From: Granulicella pectinivorans
GTDB lineage: Bacteria > Acidobacteriota > Terriglobia > Terriglobales > Acidobacteriaceae
Assembly: GCF_900114625.1 (NCBI RefSeq)
Contig: NZ_FOZL01000002.1
Coordinates: 620,001-684,000, forward strand
Length of the DNA: 64,000 bases
Reading direction: 5' to 3'
Position 1 is the stretch's first letter; each line of letters starts with the position of its first letter. Under the pieces are notes generated by a model. It was not told the DNA's origin. It was given only the letters and a program-made list of their open reading frames with translations, and did not search any database. This document shows, piece after piece, positions 33,938 to 43,487 of the stretch. The translations under genes were made by a program, and so were the position numbers.

Positions 33938-36045
33938 CAGCCATGCGCAGCCCCCTTTGCTTCGTTCTGCCGACTCTGCTCGCCGCTGCCCTGCCTGTGT
34001 GCGGGCAGACGAGTGCTACGAACTCCCCCGTGCCGCTCTCCACGCGCGTGGTTTCCTACACGATCGAGGCGAAGGTCGACCCGGACCACCACACACTCGA
34101 CGCGACCGAAACGCTGGTCTACAAGAACCTGACAGGCCAGACGCTGACGACCTTTCCGTTTCATCTCTACCTGAACGCGTTTCGGCCGGAGTCGACGTTC
34201 ACGAGCGAGACGCACTTCGGCGGAGGTATCCGTGATAACGAGACGGAGAACGAGTATCCGGATGAGAAACGGGGCAAGATCGAGATCGCGCACATTGACG
34301 CGACCGGCTATGGCGACCTGACTTCGACGCTGCACTTTACGGCTCCCGACGATGGCAACCAGCAGGACCACACGGTCGCCGAGATTACCTTGCCAAGGCC
34401 TCTGGCTCCAGGCGATTCGATCACGTTTCATCTCACCTTTCACGATGTGTTTCCGCTCTCGGTAGCGCGCAACGGATACAAGCGCGACTTCCTGATGGGC
34501 GGGCAGTGGTACCCGAAGGTGGGCGTCTTCTGGCATGGCGCATGGAACTGCCACCAGTACCACTCGACGACGGAGTTCTTCTCGGACTTCGGCACGTTCA
34601 ATGTGCATCTGACGATTCCGCAGCGATTCGTGGTCGGTGCGTCGGGCGTGCCCACCGGTGAGAGCGTCAACGGCGACAAGACGAAGACGCTGGGCTTCTA
34701 TGCCGAAGACGTCGGCGACTTCGCGTTCGCGGCAAGCCCTCACTTTGTGGTGACGGATGGGACCTTTCTCTCTTCCATAGGACCGGTGAAGGTGCATGTG
34801 CTGGCGCTGAAGGCCAACGGGCCCAAGGCGGGCGCGCGCTACCTGGACGTGCTCGAGAAGAGCATGCAGCAGTTCGATGTGCGGTATGGACCGTATCCGT
34901 ACAAGGTGCTGACGCTGATCGATCCGGAGCCGGGTTCGGAGATCGGCGGCATGGAGTATCCGACGCTGATTACAGGCGACACGAGCTGGTTCGATCCCTC
35001 GCACATCACGGAGATTACCGCGGAGCATGAGTTCGGCCACCAGTACTGGTACGGCATGGTGGCGACGAACGAGTTTGAAGAGGCGTGGCTGGATGAGGGC
35101 ATCAACTCCTACACCGAGGTGGCGGTGATGGCCTCGCTGTATGGGCGGCATACGTCGGTCCTCGATCTGCCGTGGGCGAACATCTCGGATGCGTCGCTGC
35201 AGCGCCTGCAGTACATCTCCGCCGCCGACTTCGATCCTGTGACACGGGCGGCTTGGAAGTTCCGCAACGCCAACTCCTATGGCGGGGTGACGTACGGCAA
35301 GACGGCCACGCTGCTGGCGACGCTCGAAGGCATCGTGGGCAAGGAGACAATGGACGATGCGATGCGCACGTACTTCATGCGCTACCGCTTCTCGCATCCG
35401 ACGACGGAAGACTTTCTGCGCACAATTGAAGAAGCGGCGATCCGGCATGGCAAGGCGACCGCCACGGGCTATGTGCCGGTGCTGCCCGGTGCGGGGACGA
35501 CGCTCGCTCCATCGAGTGTGTCGCTCTATCCATCCACCCCGGAGCATGTGGGCATCGTCTCTCCGGAGCCGTATATGAGCGCTCCGCTGACCAGCCTGAA
35601 TGTAGCGGGATCGAGCCTGCGGCCTTTTTTCGAGCAGGCGGTCTACGGAACGCGCATCCTCGACTATGCGATCGACAGCATCTCGTCGGACCCTGCGCAG
35701 TGGTGGCTTCTTGACGACGCAAAGAGCAAGCAGTACCGCGACACGGTCGTCGTGCATCGCAAGGGAGACTTCGTGCTTCCCGTAACGGTGGAGGTGGTAT
35801 TTGAAGACGGCACGCGGATCCGTGAGCAATGGGACGGCGTCGATCGCTGGACACGCTTTACCTACCTCCGCGGATCGAAGATCGTCTCCGCCGAAGTCGA
35901 CCCCGACCATGTGGTTCTACTCGACACGGACCTCTTCAATAACAGCGTCACGACGAAGACCAGCAACCTGCCGGTGCGCAAGATCTCCGCGGTGTGGACG
36001 TCGTGCATGCAGTTGCTGGCGCAGTTCGCAAGCTGGATTGTCTAA
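33934..36045 (+). CDS. Secreted M1-family metallopeptidase
   Basis: A 703-residue exported zinc peptidase related to aminopeptidase N. The signal peptide is SPLCFVLPTLLAAALPVCGQ. The N-terminal beta sandwich carries VDPDHHTLDATETLVYKN. Zinc ligands are in TAEHEFGHQYWYGMVATNEFEEAWLDEG (HExxH-x18-E), preceded by IGGMEYPTL, the GGMEN-type exopeptidase motif with N replaced by Y. The start at 33934 overlaps the methyltransferase stop (ATGA); ATG 33943 is also possible. Unlike many M1 peptidases it ends in a beta-rich domain rather than a membrane anchor. Confidence 0.92.
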   Translation: MTAMRSPLCFVLPTLLAAALPVCGQTSATNSPVPLSTRVVSYTIEAKVDPDHHTLDATETLVYKNLTGQTLTTFPFHLYLNAFRPESTFTSETHFGGGIRDNETENEYPDEKRGKIEIAHIDATGYGDLTSTLHFTAPDDGNQQDHTVAEITLPRPLAPGDSITFHLTFHDVFPLSVARNGYKRDFLMGGQWYPKVGVFWHGAWNCHQYHSTTEFFSDFGTFNVHLTIPQRFVVGASGVPTGESVNGDKTKTLGFYAEDVGDFAFAASPHFVVTDGTFLSSIGPVKVHVLALKANGPKAGARYLDVLEKSMQQFDVRYGPYPYKVLTLIDPEPGSEIGGMEYPTLITGDTSWFDPSHITEITAEHEFGHQYWYGMVATNEFEEAWLDEGINSYTEVAVMASLYGRHTSVLDLPWANISDASLQRLQYISAADFDPVTRAAWKFRNANSYGGVTYGKTATLLATLEGIVGKETMDDAMRTYFMRYRFSHPTTEDFLRTIEEAAIRHGKATATGYVPVLPGAGTTLAPSSVSLYPSTPEHVGIVSPEPYMSAPLTSLNVAGSSLRPFFEQAVYGTRILDYAIDSISSDPAQWWLLDDAKSKQYRDTVVVHRKGDFVLPVTVEVVFEDGTRIREQWDGVDRWTRFTYLRGSKIVSAEVDPDHVVLLDTDLFNNSVTTKTSNLPVRKISAVWTSCMQLLAQFASWIV

Positions 36046-36075
36046 CCCGAGTTTGTAGCCTCATCGAGGAGTGTT

Positions 36076-37164
36076 ATGCCCCGTTCTCCCTTTCTTCACG
36101 GCCTTTCGCTCGCTGTCCGCAACCCTCGTCCGCTGCTCTGGACGTACTTCTTCAATGCGTCGCTGGCGTGGGCTGCAGGCTTCGGACTGCGCTCGCAGTA
36201 TGCGGCGGTAACGCAGGACTCGCTGGCGGCGCAGAGGCTGATCGGCGGCTTCGATCTTGGCTTTCTGCTGGATGCAGGGCACCGCATCGGCACGGGAGCG
36301 CCGGGAACGCTGCGCGCCTCCATGCTCGGTATTCCGGTCTATGTGCTCGCGTATTTCCTGCTGGTGCCGGGCACGCTGTACGCCTACCAGACAGAGAAGA
36401 CACTGGGGCTGAGTGGCATTGTGCGGCGCGGGGTAGAGGGTTTCCTCAGCTTCTTCCGCATCACCCTGCTGACGCTTCTGATCGCCGTGCCTGTGCTTGG
36501 GCTCGCCGCGGTGGTGCAGGCGGCATGGACCCACTTCCTCGACCAGCGCATGCCGAGTGAGGCTGGATTCTTTCTCCGGATGGCCGGTGCCTTCGTGGTG
36601 TTCCTCATCTTCTGCCTGATTCGTCTTTACTTCGATCTGGTGGAGGTCCACACGGTGGAGTGTTCCATGAAGCTGCGTCCGAACGGCAAGCCGGACCGGC
36701 GCGTGCGCAAGGCACTGAAGCCCGCGCTGCGTTCGCTCCGCGCGCACTTCGGATCGACGTACTTCCTCTTCGTGGCCCTGGCGCTGACGGGCGGTCTGGC
36801 GGTGTACTTCTTCGGCCTTTCGGCACTGCGTCACCTTGGCCAGCCAAGAGCGTGGCCAACGCTTCTGCTGGCGCAACTCGGGCTGTTCCTCATGCTGTTC
36901 ATGCGCTTCTGGCAGAGAGGCGCGGAGACGATCCTGGTGCAGATGGTGGCTCCGCCGGAGCGCCGTTCACTCTCCTTCGGTCCGCCGACCGATGTCGACC
37001 GGCGCGCATCGAGGGCTCCCGTGGCCATCGTCGCAACCGATCCGATTCCGGCGCAGGAGCCGATCGCGCCATCGCTCGATGCGCCCGATCCGGGAGTCTT
37101 CCACCACGACGTAGAGCCGCTGGCGCAGACTCCTTCGGAAGCACCGAAGGAGTTGTTAGACTAG
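36076..37164 (+). CDS. Integral membrane protein of unknown function
   Basis: A 362-residue protein with about six membrane helices (LLWTYFFNASLAWAAGFGL, LGIPVYVLAYFLLVPGTLYA, ITLLTLLIAVPVLGLAAVVQ, FVVFLIFCLIRLYFDLVEV, FVALALTGGLAVYFFGL, LLLAQLGLFLMLFMRFW). A cytoplasmic Pro/Ala-rich tail of about 70 residues follows. The N-terminal RNPRPLLWTYFFN and the FDLVEVHTVE segment are reminiscent of membrane proteins that form permease-like bundles, but I recognise no family. It follows the M1 gene by 30 bases and may be cotranscribed. Confidence 0.65.
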   Translation: MPRSPFLHGLSLAVRNPRPLLWTYFFNASLAWAAGFGLRSQYAAVTQDSLAAQRLIGGFDLGFLLDAGHRIGTGAPGTLRASMLGIPVYVLAYFLLVPGTLYAYQTEKTLGLSGIVRRGVEGFLSFFRITLLTLLIAVPVLGLAAVVQAAWTHFLDQRMPSEAGFFLRMAGAFVVFLIFCLIRLYFDLVEVHTVECSMKLRPNGKPDRRVRKALKPALRSLRAHFGSTYFLFVALALTGGLAVYFFGLSALRHLGQPRAWPTLLLAQLGLFLMLFMRFWQRGAETILVQMVAPPERRSLSFGPPTDVDRRASRAPVAIVATDPIPAQEPIAPSLDAPDPGVFHHDVEPLAQTPSEAPKELLD

Positions 37165-37236
37165 AGCATAAGACGGTCCGCTCCTGACCCCGCTTGTCCG
37201 GGCAGGAAGCTCCAGGAGACCGCGAAACGGAAACCT

Positions 37237-37773
37237 ATGAATCTCTTTATTCTTCGTCATGCCAGCGCCGGCACACGCCGCATCAACCCTCTGCTGGACG
37301 TCAGGCGTCCTCTCGACAAAGAGGGAAAACAGTATTCGCTGCAACTCGCCTACATCCTGCAGGCGATGAAGATCCAGTTCGACGTTATCCTTTCCAGCCC
37401 GCTGAAGCGCGCCCTGCAGACGGCGCAACTGGTGGGAACGGAGAGCGGCTACGAGGCTCCCGTGCTGCTCTCGAACGCGCTTGCGCCCTCGGCCACCATC
37501 ACCGACTTCCACAAGCTGGTGCAGGAGGTGCAGGTGCATGAGAATGTGCTCGTCGTCGGACACAGCCCGAACATCGAGAACTTCCTCGGCTCCATGCTGG
37601 TGCCCACCTCGAGCCATCTGAGCGCGAACGTTCGTCTTCGCAAGGGTTCGATCGCCCGCGTCAGCGTGCAGCGCAGCACCTCGACGCTGATGTGGATGCT
37701 CGACCCGCGCACGGTCCGGGCGCTCTACGCCACCTCGACGAAGAGCTCGCGGCGGAAGACCTCGCGGAAGTAA
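37237..37773 (+). CDS. sixA: SixA-type histidine phosphatase
   Basis: A 178-residue phosphatase. The RHG-like motif is LFILRHASAGTRR with the catalytic His near residue 8, then LSSPLKRALQTAQLV, and the second His in LVVGHSPNIENFL. This is the SixA branch, which in E. coli dephosphorylates the His of phosphotransfer proteins. The C-terminus is basic (STKSSRRKTSRK). Its last 49 bases overlap the end of the convergent Ppx/GppA gene, an association often seen for phosphate or polyphosphate metabolism. Confidence 0.88.
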   Translation: MNLFILRHASAGTRRINPLLDVRRPLDKEGKQYSLQLAYILQAMKIQFDVILSSPLKRALQTAQLVGTESGYEAPVLLSNALAPSATITDFHKLVQEVQVHENVLVVGHSPNIENFLGSMLVPTSSHLSANVRLRKGSIARVSVQRSTSTLMWMLDPRTVRALYATSTKSSRRKTSRK

Positions 37774-39284
37774 GCGGCTTCCTTCTTCAGCGACCACGCC
37801 TCCAACTCCGCGCCACCGCGCCCCGGCACGAGCTCGATGAGCACGCGCTTGGGGTAGACCACGGTCTTGACCTTGACCGCGGCCGTCGCGCGATCCTGGT
37901 TGAGCGCCATGGCAAGGCGCAGGAGGACGACGGCGCGCAAGACATGCACATGCTCCTCGATGGGAAGCGTGCGCATGCTGCGGTCCATGGGGTCGGGACG
38001 GCTCTTGCCCAGATAGCGGGCGAGCAGGCTGACGATCGACCTCTGCTGCGGCGAGAAGCCGAAGATCTCGGAGTTGGCGATGATGTACTGGCTGTGCCGG
38101 TAGTGGCCCTGGTGGTTCATGTACTTGCCGGCCTCCTGCATCATGGCGGCTGCCTCGAGCCAGAGCTTATACTCGGGCGGAAGCTCATGCACACGGGCCA
38201 GCGCATCGAAGAGCTCCCCGGCGTGCTGGCGGACGGGCTCGGCCTTGACCAGGTTGATGTTGTAGCGGCGACACAGCTCCAGCACACCTTCCCAACGCTC
38301 CTTCTCGATCTTCAGGTGCATGGAGCCGCGCAGATCGACCTCGCCGAGCATCTGGGCCAGCATGCCGTCGCGCAGACCGAGCGGCGAGTAACGGAATCCC
38401 TTTAGACCCATGCGAGTCAGCAGCGCGGCATAGACCTCCGCGCCCCCGGTGATGATCTCCGACCGGCGCGGCCCAATGCCGGGCACGGCGGCGCGCTGCT
38501 CGTTGGTCATCTTCACCAGCTTGTCGGCCAGCTTACGCACATTGGGCGTGAGCGCTTCCATGGGCTTCACTCGCACGAAGGTCTTGGGCGCAGTGCGGCG
38601 TGCAGGCTCTTTGACCGCAATGGCCTCGCTGGCCTCAGCCAGTGCAGCGGCGGTACCCGAGGTGGCGATGACGAGCGTGACGTGCGGCTTGCCAAGCTTG
38701 CGATCCGCCTTCTTGAGCTCCCGGTCGATGTACTGCTTCAGACGTCCGATATCTTCTTTGGTGGCGGGGTCGTTCTGGAGGAACTCCTGCTGGAGGCGGA
38801 CGGCTCCCAGCGGAAGACTGACCATCGACTTGACGCTCCCTTTCTCCGACACCGTAACCTCGCAGCTCCCGCCGCCGAGGTCGATCAGCAGGCAGTTGCC
38901 CATGCCGCCCTCCTCATGCGTGACGACGCCAAGGTGGATGAGGCGCCCCTCTTCAAGGCCGGAGATGACCTCCACCTGCCAGCCGGTGGCAGACTTCACC
39001 CACTCGATGAAGGCGGCGGCGTTGCGTGCGTCGCGCATGGCGCTGGTGGCGACGACCCGCACCTTGTCTACGACGTGCGTCTGGACGGCCTTATGGAAGC
39101 GTTTGAGCGCCTTGATCGTGGCGGCCATGGCCTCGGGGGAGATGACGCCGGTCTGGAAGACGCTCTCGCCGAGGCGTGTCACCTCACGGTCTTCATGCAG
39201 CGTCTTAAGCTTGTGCTGTACCACGGACGCTATCTTCAAACGGCAGGAGTTCGAACCTATATCGATCGCAGCAAACGTCGGCAT
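37725..39284 (-). CDS. ppx: Exopolyphosphatase / pppGpp phosphohydrolase (Ppx/GppA)
   Basis: A 519-residue member of the ASKHA phosphatase superfamily acting on polyphosphate or pppGpp. The first phosphate-binding motif is AAIDIGSNSCRL, and the second is LLIDLGGGSCEVTV. GIGPRRSEIITGG is the conserved third element, followed by an HD-like C-terminal domain (ALARVHELPPEYKLWLEAAAMMQEAGKYM). ATG 39284 follows GGAGGG with good spacing; the longer frame to 39320 is less likely. Substrate preference cannot be told from the sequence. Confidence 0.9.
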   Translation of the reverse strand: MPTFAAIDIGSNSCRLKIASVVQHKLKTLHEDREVTRLGESVFQTGVISPEAMAATIKALKRFHKAVQTHVVDKVRVVATSAMRDARNAAAFIEWVKSATGWQVEVISGLEEGRLIHLGVVTHEEGGMGNCLLIDLGGGSCEVTVSEKGSVKSMVSLPLGAVRLQQEFLQNDPATKEDIGRLKQYIDRELKKADRKLGKPHVTLVIATSGTAAALAEASEAIAVKEPARRTAPKTFVRVKPMEALTPNVRKLADKLVKMTNEQRAAVPGIGPRRSEIITGGAEVYAALLTRMGLKGFRYSPLGLRDGMLAQMLGEVDLRGSMHLKIEKERWEGVLELCRRYNINLVKAEPVRQHAGELFDALARVHELPPEYKLWLEAAAMMQEAGKYMNHQGHYRHSQYIIANSEIFGFSPQQRSIVSLLARYLGKSRPDPMDRSMRTLPIEEHVHVLRAVVLLRLAMALNQDRATAAVKVKTVVYPKRVLIELVPGRGGAELEAWSLKKEAAYFREVFRRELFVEVA

Positions 39285-39400
39285 CCAGCATTGCCCTCCG
39301 GGCGCTTCACCCACCATCACGATACATGCATTCGCGGAGCGTTCGCGAGAACGAGGGCTCGGTCGTCTATGCTAGGGATGCGCGTTCTAGTCGTAACTCG

Positions 39401-41530
39401 ATGAAACCAACAGCTACTTTTTCCATTCTGGCCCGCTCCTACGCCGGCGGGCCGCGTCCGCGGAATACGGCGATGATCCTCGGCGGGCTATGGCTTCTGC
39501 TGTTCTTCGCGGCGCTGTTTGCCCCGCCGCTGCTGGACGACGCCGACGCCACCCACGCCAACGCCGCACGCGCCATGGCCACCACCGGCGACCTCGTGAC
39601 GCTGAAGGTAAACGGGATACGCTATCTCGAAAAGGCACCGCTTCCCTACTGGCTGGTCGCACTCTCGTTCCGCATCTTTGGATTCAATACGTTCGCGGTG
39701 CATCTGCCGCAGGCGCTGGCGGTGGCCCTGCTCGCCCTGCTGGGGCATCGATGGGCCAACCAGGCCTTCGGAGCACGGACCGCCTTCTATACCTCCATCG
39801 CAATTCTGAGCACCACCGGCGTGTTCCTGTTCACGCGGATCTTCATTCCGGAGGTGCTGCTTTCGCTGCTGCTGGGGATGGCCCTGTTCGCGATGCTGAA
39901 GGCGCTCTATCCGGAAGACGACGCGCCCGCCGAAGCGACGCAGGATGCTGCAGGAGACGAGCGGCCAGCCGACGCATGGTACGCCGGGACTCTGTTCTAT
40001 CCGTATGCGATGTGGGCTTCACTGGCGCTGGCAGTGCTCACCAAGGGACTGGTCGCGCTGGTCTTCTTCTTCGGCACGGGACTGGTGTTTCTGCTGCTGA
40101 TGGGAGACCTGCGGCGCATCCGGCGGCTCAAGCCTGTCTCCGGCATCGTGCTTTTCCTGGCGATCGCGGCTCCGTGGCACATCCTCGCTGGGCTGCGCAA
40201 TACCGGCGGCATGAACGGCCACGGCTTCTTCTGGTTCTACTTCATCAACGAACATGTGCTGCGCTTCCTGGGCAAGCGCATCCCCATGGACTACAACAAG
40301 CTGCCGGGCTATCTCTACTGGATGCAGCATGCGGTGTGGCTGTTTCCGTGGAGCCTCTTCCTGCCGCTGTCCCTCTCTGCCCTGCGCCGCCGCTACGTCC
40401 ACCAGACGACCGGCTTGACGCACCATGTGCCTTCGAAGTTCAACACACCTCTGCTGAATGTCGGCTTTCTGGTGGCGTGTTTCGGGATGCAGGCGATCCT
40501 GCATCTGGACTGGTTTACATTCCTGGTGCTTGTGCTGGCCGGGTCGGCAGCGCTCGGGATTCCGCGGCGGCGGGCTCACGGCGGGCTGAAGCTTTCGCCC
40601 TTTCACCGCATCGACGCGCCACAGCGCACGATGCTTCTGCTGGGCATCTTCACGACGATCATCCTGGCGTTCTTCTCGCTCTCGACCAATCAGGAGTACT
40701 ACACGTTCCCGGCGTATCTGCCGATCCTTCTGCTGACCTGCGCGGCCATCACGCGCGCCGAGCAAACCTACGTGCACAACGCAGACGGACGGCGCTGGAT
40801 CGCCTTCGCCCATGCCTCCCTCACCGTCATGGGAGTCTTGATTGCACTGGCTCTCGGCTACGGACTCTGGGTGAGCCGCCACCTGCCCTTCGTGCCGGAC
40901 ATCGGCGACCTGCTGGCGCATCGCAGCGTCGGCGACTACACACTTTCCATGTCGCATGTCTTCGACCTGACAGGACAGAGCTTCGCCGCGCTGCGTCTGC
41001 CCGCGCTGCTGGCGGCGTTCGCGTTTGCGACCGGCCCGGCGATCGCATGGATGCTGCGCATGCAGAGACGTCACATCGCGGCCACAACCACCGTCGCCCT
41101 GACGAGCGCGCTCTTCCTCTTCGCGGCGCATGTTGCGCTGGTCCGGTTTGCGCCGATGCTCTCCTCCGAGGACATGGCCGCGTCGATCCACGAACTGGAA
41201 GCAAGCGGACGCATCGCGCCCCAAAACGAGGTGATGCTCTACGGCGATCAGGCCTATGGATCGTCGATCCCCTTCTATCTCGGGCGGCAGGTCCTTCTTG
41301 TGGACGGTCGCTCCACTTCAATGCTCTTCGGGGCGAGTTTTCCCGATGCACCGCATATCTTCCTGACCAGCGCCGACCTCGCCAGGCAGTGGGGCAAGGG
41401 CGAGCGCAAACTGCTGTTCGTGCCACTCGAGAAGCGCGACGAGGTGGACCGACTGCTGGGCAGCCGCCAGATCGTGCTGGAAGAGACCTCCGGCAAAGCA
41501 CTCATCACTGACAGACCTCTGGATCACTGA
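39401..41530 (+). CDS. GT39/ArnT-like glycosyltransferase
   Basis: A 709-residue GT-C glycosyltransferase with about 12 helices. After the first helix the loop LLDDADATHANAARAMATTG carries the conserved acidic pair. KVNGIRYLEKAPLPYWLVAL is the ArnT-like sugar-carrier region, and RIFIPEVLLSLLLGMALF follows. The C-terminal half ends in a periplasmic domain (EVMLYGDQAYGSSIPFYLGR). It resembles ArnT, which modifies lipid A with aminoarabinose, but other polyprenyl-linked sugars and acceptors are possible. It precedes a second enzyme of the same type by 8 bases. Confidence 0.85.
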   Translation: MKPTATFSILARSYAGGPRPRNTAMILGGLWLLLFFAALFAPPLLDDADATHANAARAMATTGDLVTLKVNGIRYLEKAPLPYWLVALSFRIFGFNTFAVHLPQALAVALLALLGHRWANQAFGARTAFYTSIAILSTTGVFLFTRIFIPEVLLSLLLGMALFAMLKALYPEDDAPAEATQDAAGDERPADAWYAGTLFYPYAMWASLALAVLTKGLVALVFFFGTGLVFLLLMGDLRRIRRLKPVSGIVLFLAIAAPWHILAGLRNTGGMNGHGFFWFYFINEHVLRFLGKRIPMDYNKLPGYLYWMQHAVWLFPWSLFLPLSLSALRRRYVHQTTGLTHHVPSKFNTPLLNVGFLVACFGMQAILHLDWFTFLVLVLAGSAALGIPRRRAHGGLKLSPFHRIDAPQRTMLLLGIFTTIILAFFSLSTNQEYYTFPAYLPILLLTCAAITRAEQTYVHNADGRRWIAFAHASLTVMGVLIALALGYGLWVSRHLPFVPDIGDLLAHRSVGDYTLSMSHVFDLTGQSFAALRLPALLAAFAFATGPAIAWMLRMQRRHIAATTTVALTSALFLFAAHVALVRFAPMLSSEDMAASIHELEASGRIAPQNEVMLYGDQAYGSSIPFYLGRQVLLVDGRSTSMLFGASFPDAPHIFLTSADLARQWGKGERKLLFVPLEKRDEVDRLLGSRQIVLEETSGKALITDRPLDH

Positions 41531-41538
41531 AAGCAAAC

Positions 41539-43437
41539 ATGAGCGAAACCCACCAACAACCCGCATACTCCTGGCGTCCGCAGTCGATCGCACTGATCCT
41601 GCTGGCATGGTTGATCCTGCAACTGGGAGGCATCTTCTCGCCGGGCCTGCTCGACGACGTCGACTCCGTCTACATCCAGATCGCGCGCGAGATGCTGGCA
41701 CGCCACGATTTCGTCACGCCGACCATCGACGGCATCCGCTTCTTCGACAAGCCGCCGCTGATGTACTGGATGGCCGCCGGTTCGATGCGCCTCTTCGGCA
41801 TCCACGACTGGGCCGCACGACTTCCCCTGGCGCTGGCGGTGCTGGCACTCTTCGTCTCTGTGTATGCGCTTGGCATCCGATTGTTCCGCAGCGTTTCGCC
41901 GGAGGAAAGCCCCGACCGTGGCGGACTTTACGCTGCGCTCGCCCTTGCGACCAGCGTGGGACCATACCTGTACACGCGCTTCTATATCCCCGACATTCTG
42001 ATCGCGCTGTGGATGACCATCGGCGTTCACCTGACGCTGGTTGCGGTGGAACGCGTGCGCCCAACCCGGTCGCGGCGTTCGCGTGAGTCGGCGCTTCTTC
42101 CCTGCCTCGGATTCGCCGCGGTGCTGGCGTTGAACCTGCTGACGAAGGGGCTGATCGGGCTGGTGTTTCCGCTCGGCTTCGTGGTGGTCTACCTCGCGCT
42201 GACGGGACAACTGAAGCTGCTGTCCAAGCTGCATGTGTTCGCAAGCACGGCGGTCTTCCTCATCATCGCGCTGCCCTGGCACATCCTCGCGGCGCTGCGG
42301 AACCCCGCCATCGCGCTCCCCCCCGGCATGGAGCTGCCAGCACAGGGAGGCTGGGCGTGGTTCTATCTGTACAACGAGCACGTGGCGCGCTTCCTCTCCA
42401 AGCGCGTTCCGCATGACTATGGACTGACCCCGGTGTGGCTGTTCTGGCTGTACGTCGTCGTCTGGGCGATGCCCTACGCCGCATTCCTGCCGGGAGCGGT
42501 GGCCGAGCAGGTTCGCGTCATCCTACGGCGGTCGATGATCGCGAGCCGGGATCAGGAACCCGCCTTCGCACTGCTCACCTGGGCCCTTCTGGTGCTTGGA
42601 TTCTTCTCGATCTCAAACCGGCAGGAATACTACTCGATTCCGGCGCTGCCCGCGCTGGCCCTCCTGGCAGCGGGGCTTCTCGCCCGCGCCGACCGGCCCA
42701 TCGCCGATGTGGAAGACCAACGCGCCCGGAGCGGGGTTCTGGGGTGGTCCGCATGGCTGCTGGTGCCGTTGACCACGCTGGTCGCACTCGTCTGCGGCTT
42801 CTTCGCCATCACGGCTCCGAAGCCCGCGCCGGGAGCCGATCTGTCGACGCTCCTGGCGAGCAACCCGGACCTTTACAACGTCTCGCTGGGGCATCTCTTC
42901 GACCTGACCGGCGCGGCCATGGGACTCTTCCGCGGGCCGCTTGCCGCCGTCGCCATCGGAATGCTGCTGGTGGGCCTTGGCAGCTACATCCTGCGTCGCA
43001 AGGGGCACGGCTACGCAGCCACGCTCGCGCTCGCCGGCGGCATGACGATCACGCTGCTCGCAGCGCATGAGGGTCTGGTGCGCTTCAATCCGATTCTGGG
43101 ATCGAAAGACCTCGCGATGGCCATCGAAAAAGTCCGCCAGCCAGGCGATGTCATTCTTCTGGATGGCGAGCTGACCTCAGGCTCCACGCTGCTGTTCTAC
43201 ACCGGGCAACCGGTTCGCCTCGTCAACGGGCGTGTGAATGGGCCGTGGTTCGGCTCGTTCTGGCCCGACTCCCCCCACATCTTCGAGACGGATGACTCGC
43301 TCCATACGCTGTGGGGTGGGACTGCCCGGGTCTTCCTGCTGACGTACTCGTCAAAACGCGCCGCCGACCTCGCGCAGTTCGGTCCAGTACACACGCTGGC
43401 TACTGGCGGCGGGAAGACGATCCTGACCAATCGATAG
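41539..43437 (+). CDS. GT39/ArnT-like glycosyltransferase, second tandem copy
   Basis: A 632-residue homologue of the preceding gene: LLDDVDSVYIQIAREMLARH, TIDGIRFFDKPPLMYWMAAG and RFYIPDILIALWMTIG match its catalytic regions. The C-terminal domain has GDVILLDGELTSGSTLLFYTG in the place of the first protein's EVMLYGDQAYG. The pair looks like an old tandem duplication with diverged specificity. They are 8 bases apart, so almost certainly cotranscribed. The palindromic repeat C lies between its stop and the convergent hpnI. Confidence 0.85.
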   Translation: MSETHQQPAYSWRPQSIALILLAWLILQLGGIFSPGLLDDVDSVYIQIAREMLARHDFVTPTIDGIRFFDKPPLMYWMAAGSMRLFGIHDWAARLPLALAVLALFVSVYALGIRLFRSVSPEESPDRGGLYAALALATSVGPYLYTRFYIPDILIALWMTIGVHLTLVAVERVRPTRSRRSRESALLPCLGFAAVLALNLLTKGLIGLVFPLGFVVVYLALTGQLKLLSKLHVFASTAVFLIIALPWHILAALRNPAIALPPGMELPAQGGWAWFYLYNEHVARFLSKRVPHDYGLTPVWLFWLYVVVWAMPYAAFLPGAVAEQVRVILRRSMIASRDQEPAFALLTWALLVLGFFSISNRQEYYSIPALPALALLAAGLLARADRPIADVEDQRARSGVLGWSAWLLVPLTTLVALVCGFFAITAPKPAPGADLSTLLASNPDLYNVSLGHLFDLTGAAMGLFRGPLAAVAIGMLLVGLGSYILRRKGHGYAATLALAGGMTITLLAAHEGLVRFNPILGSKDLAMAIEKVRQPGDVILLDGELTSGSTLLFYTGQPVRLVNGRVNGPWFGSFWPDSPHIFETDDSLHTLWGGTARVFLLTYSSKRAADLAQFGPVHTLATGGGKTILTNR

Positions 43438-43445
43438 GTGGAAAA

Positions 43446-43471
43446 CCCACATCTCGAAATCGAGATGTGGG
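43446..43471. repeat. Short palindromic repeat, copy C
   Basis: CCCACATCTCG at 43446-43456 pairs exactly with CGAGATGTGGG at 43461-43471 around AAAT, followed by ACACCCATCC. It is preceded by GGAAAA. It lies between convergent stops (43437 and 43488). Confidence 0.75.
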
Positions 43472-43487
43472 ACACCCATCCTGGCGC

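Noticed and set aside
33772..35910. 712-residue minus-strand frame
   Set aside because: Antisense to the M1 peptidase, whose HExxH motif and signal peptide prove the plus strand.
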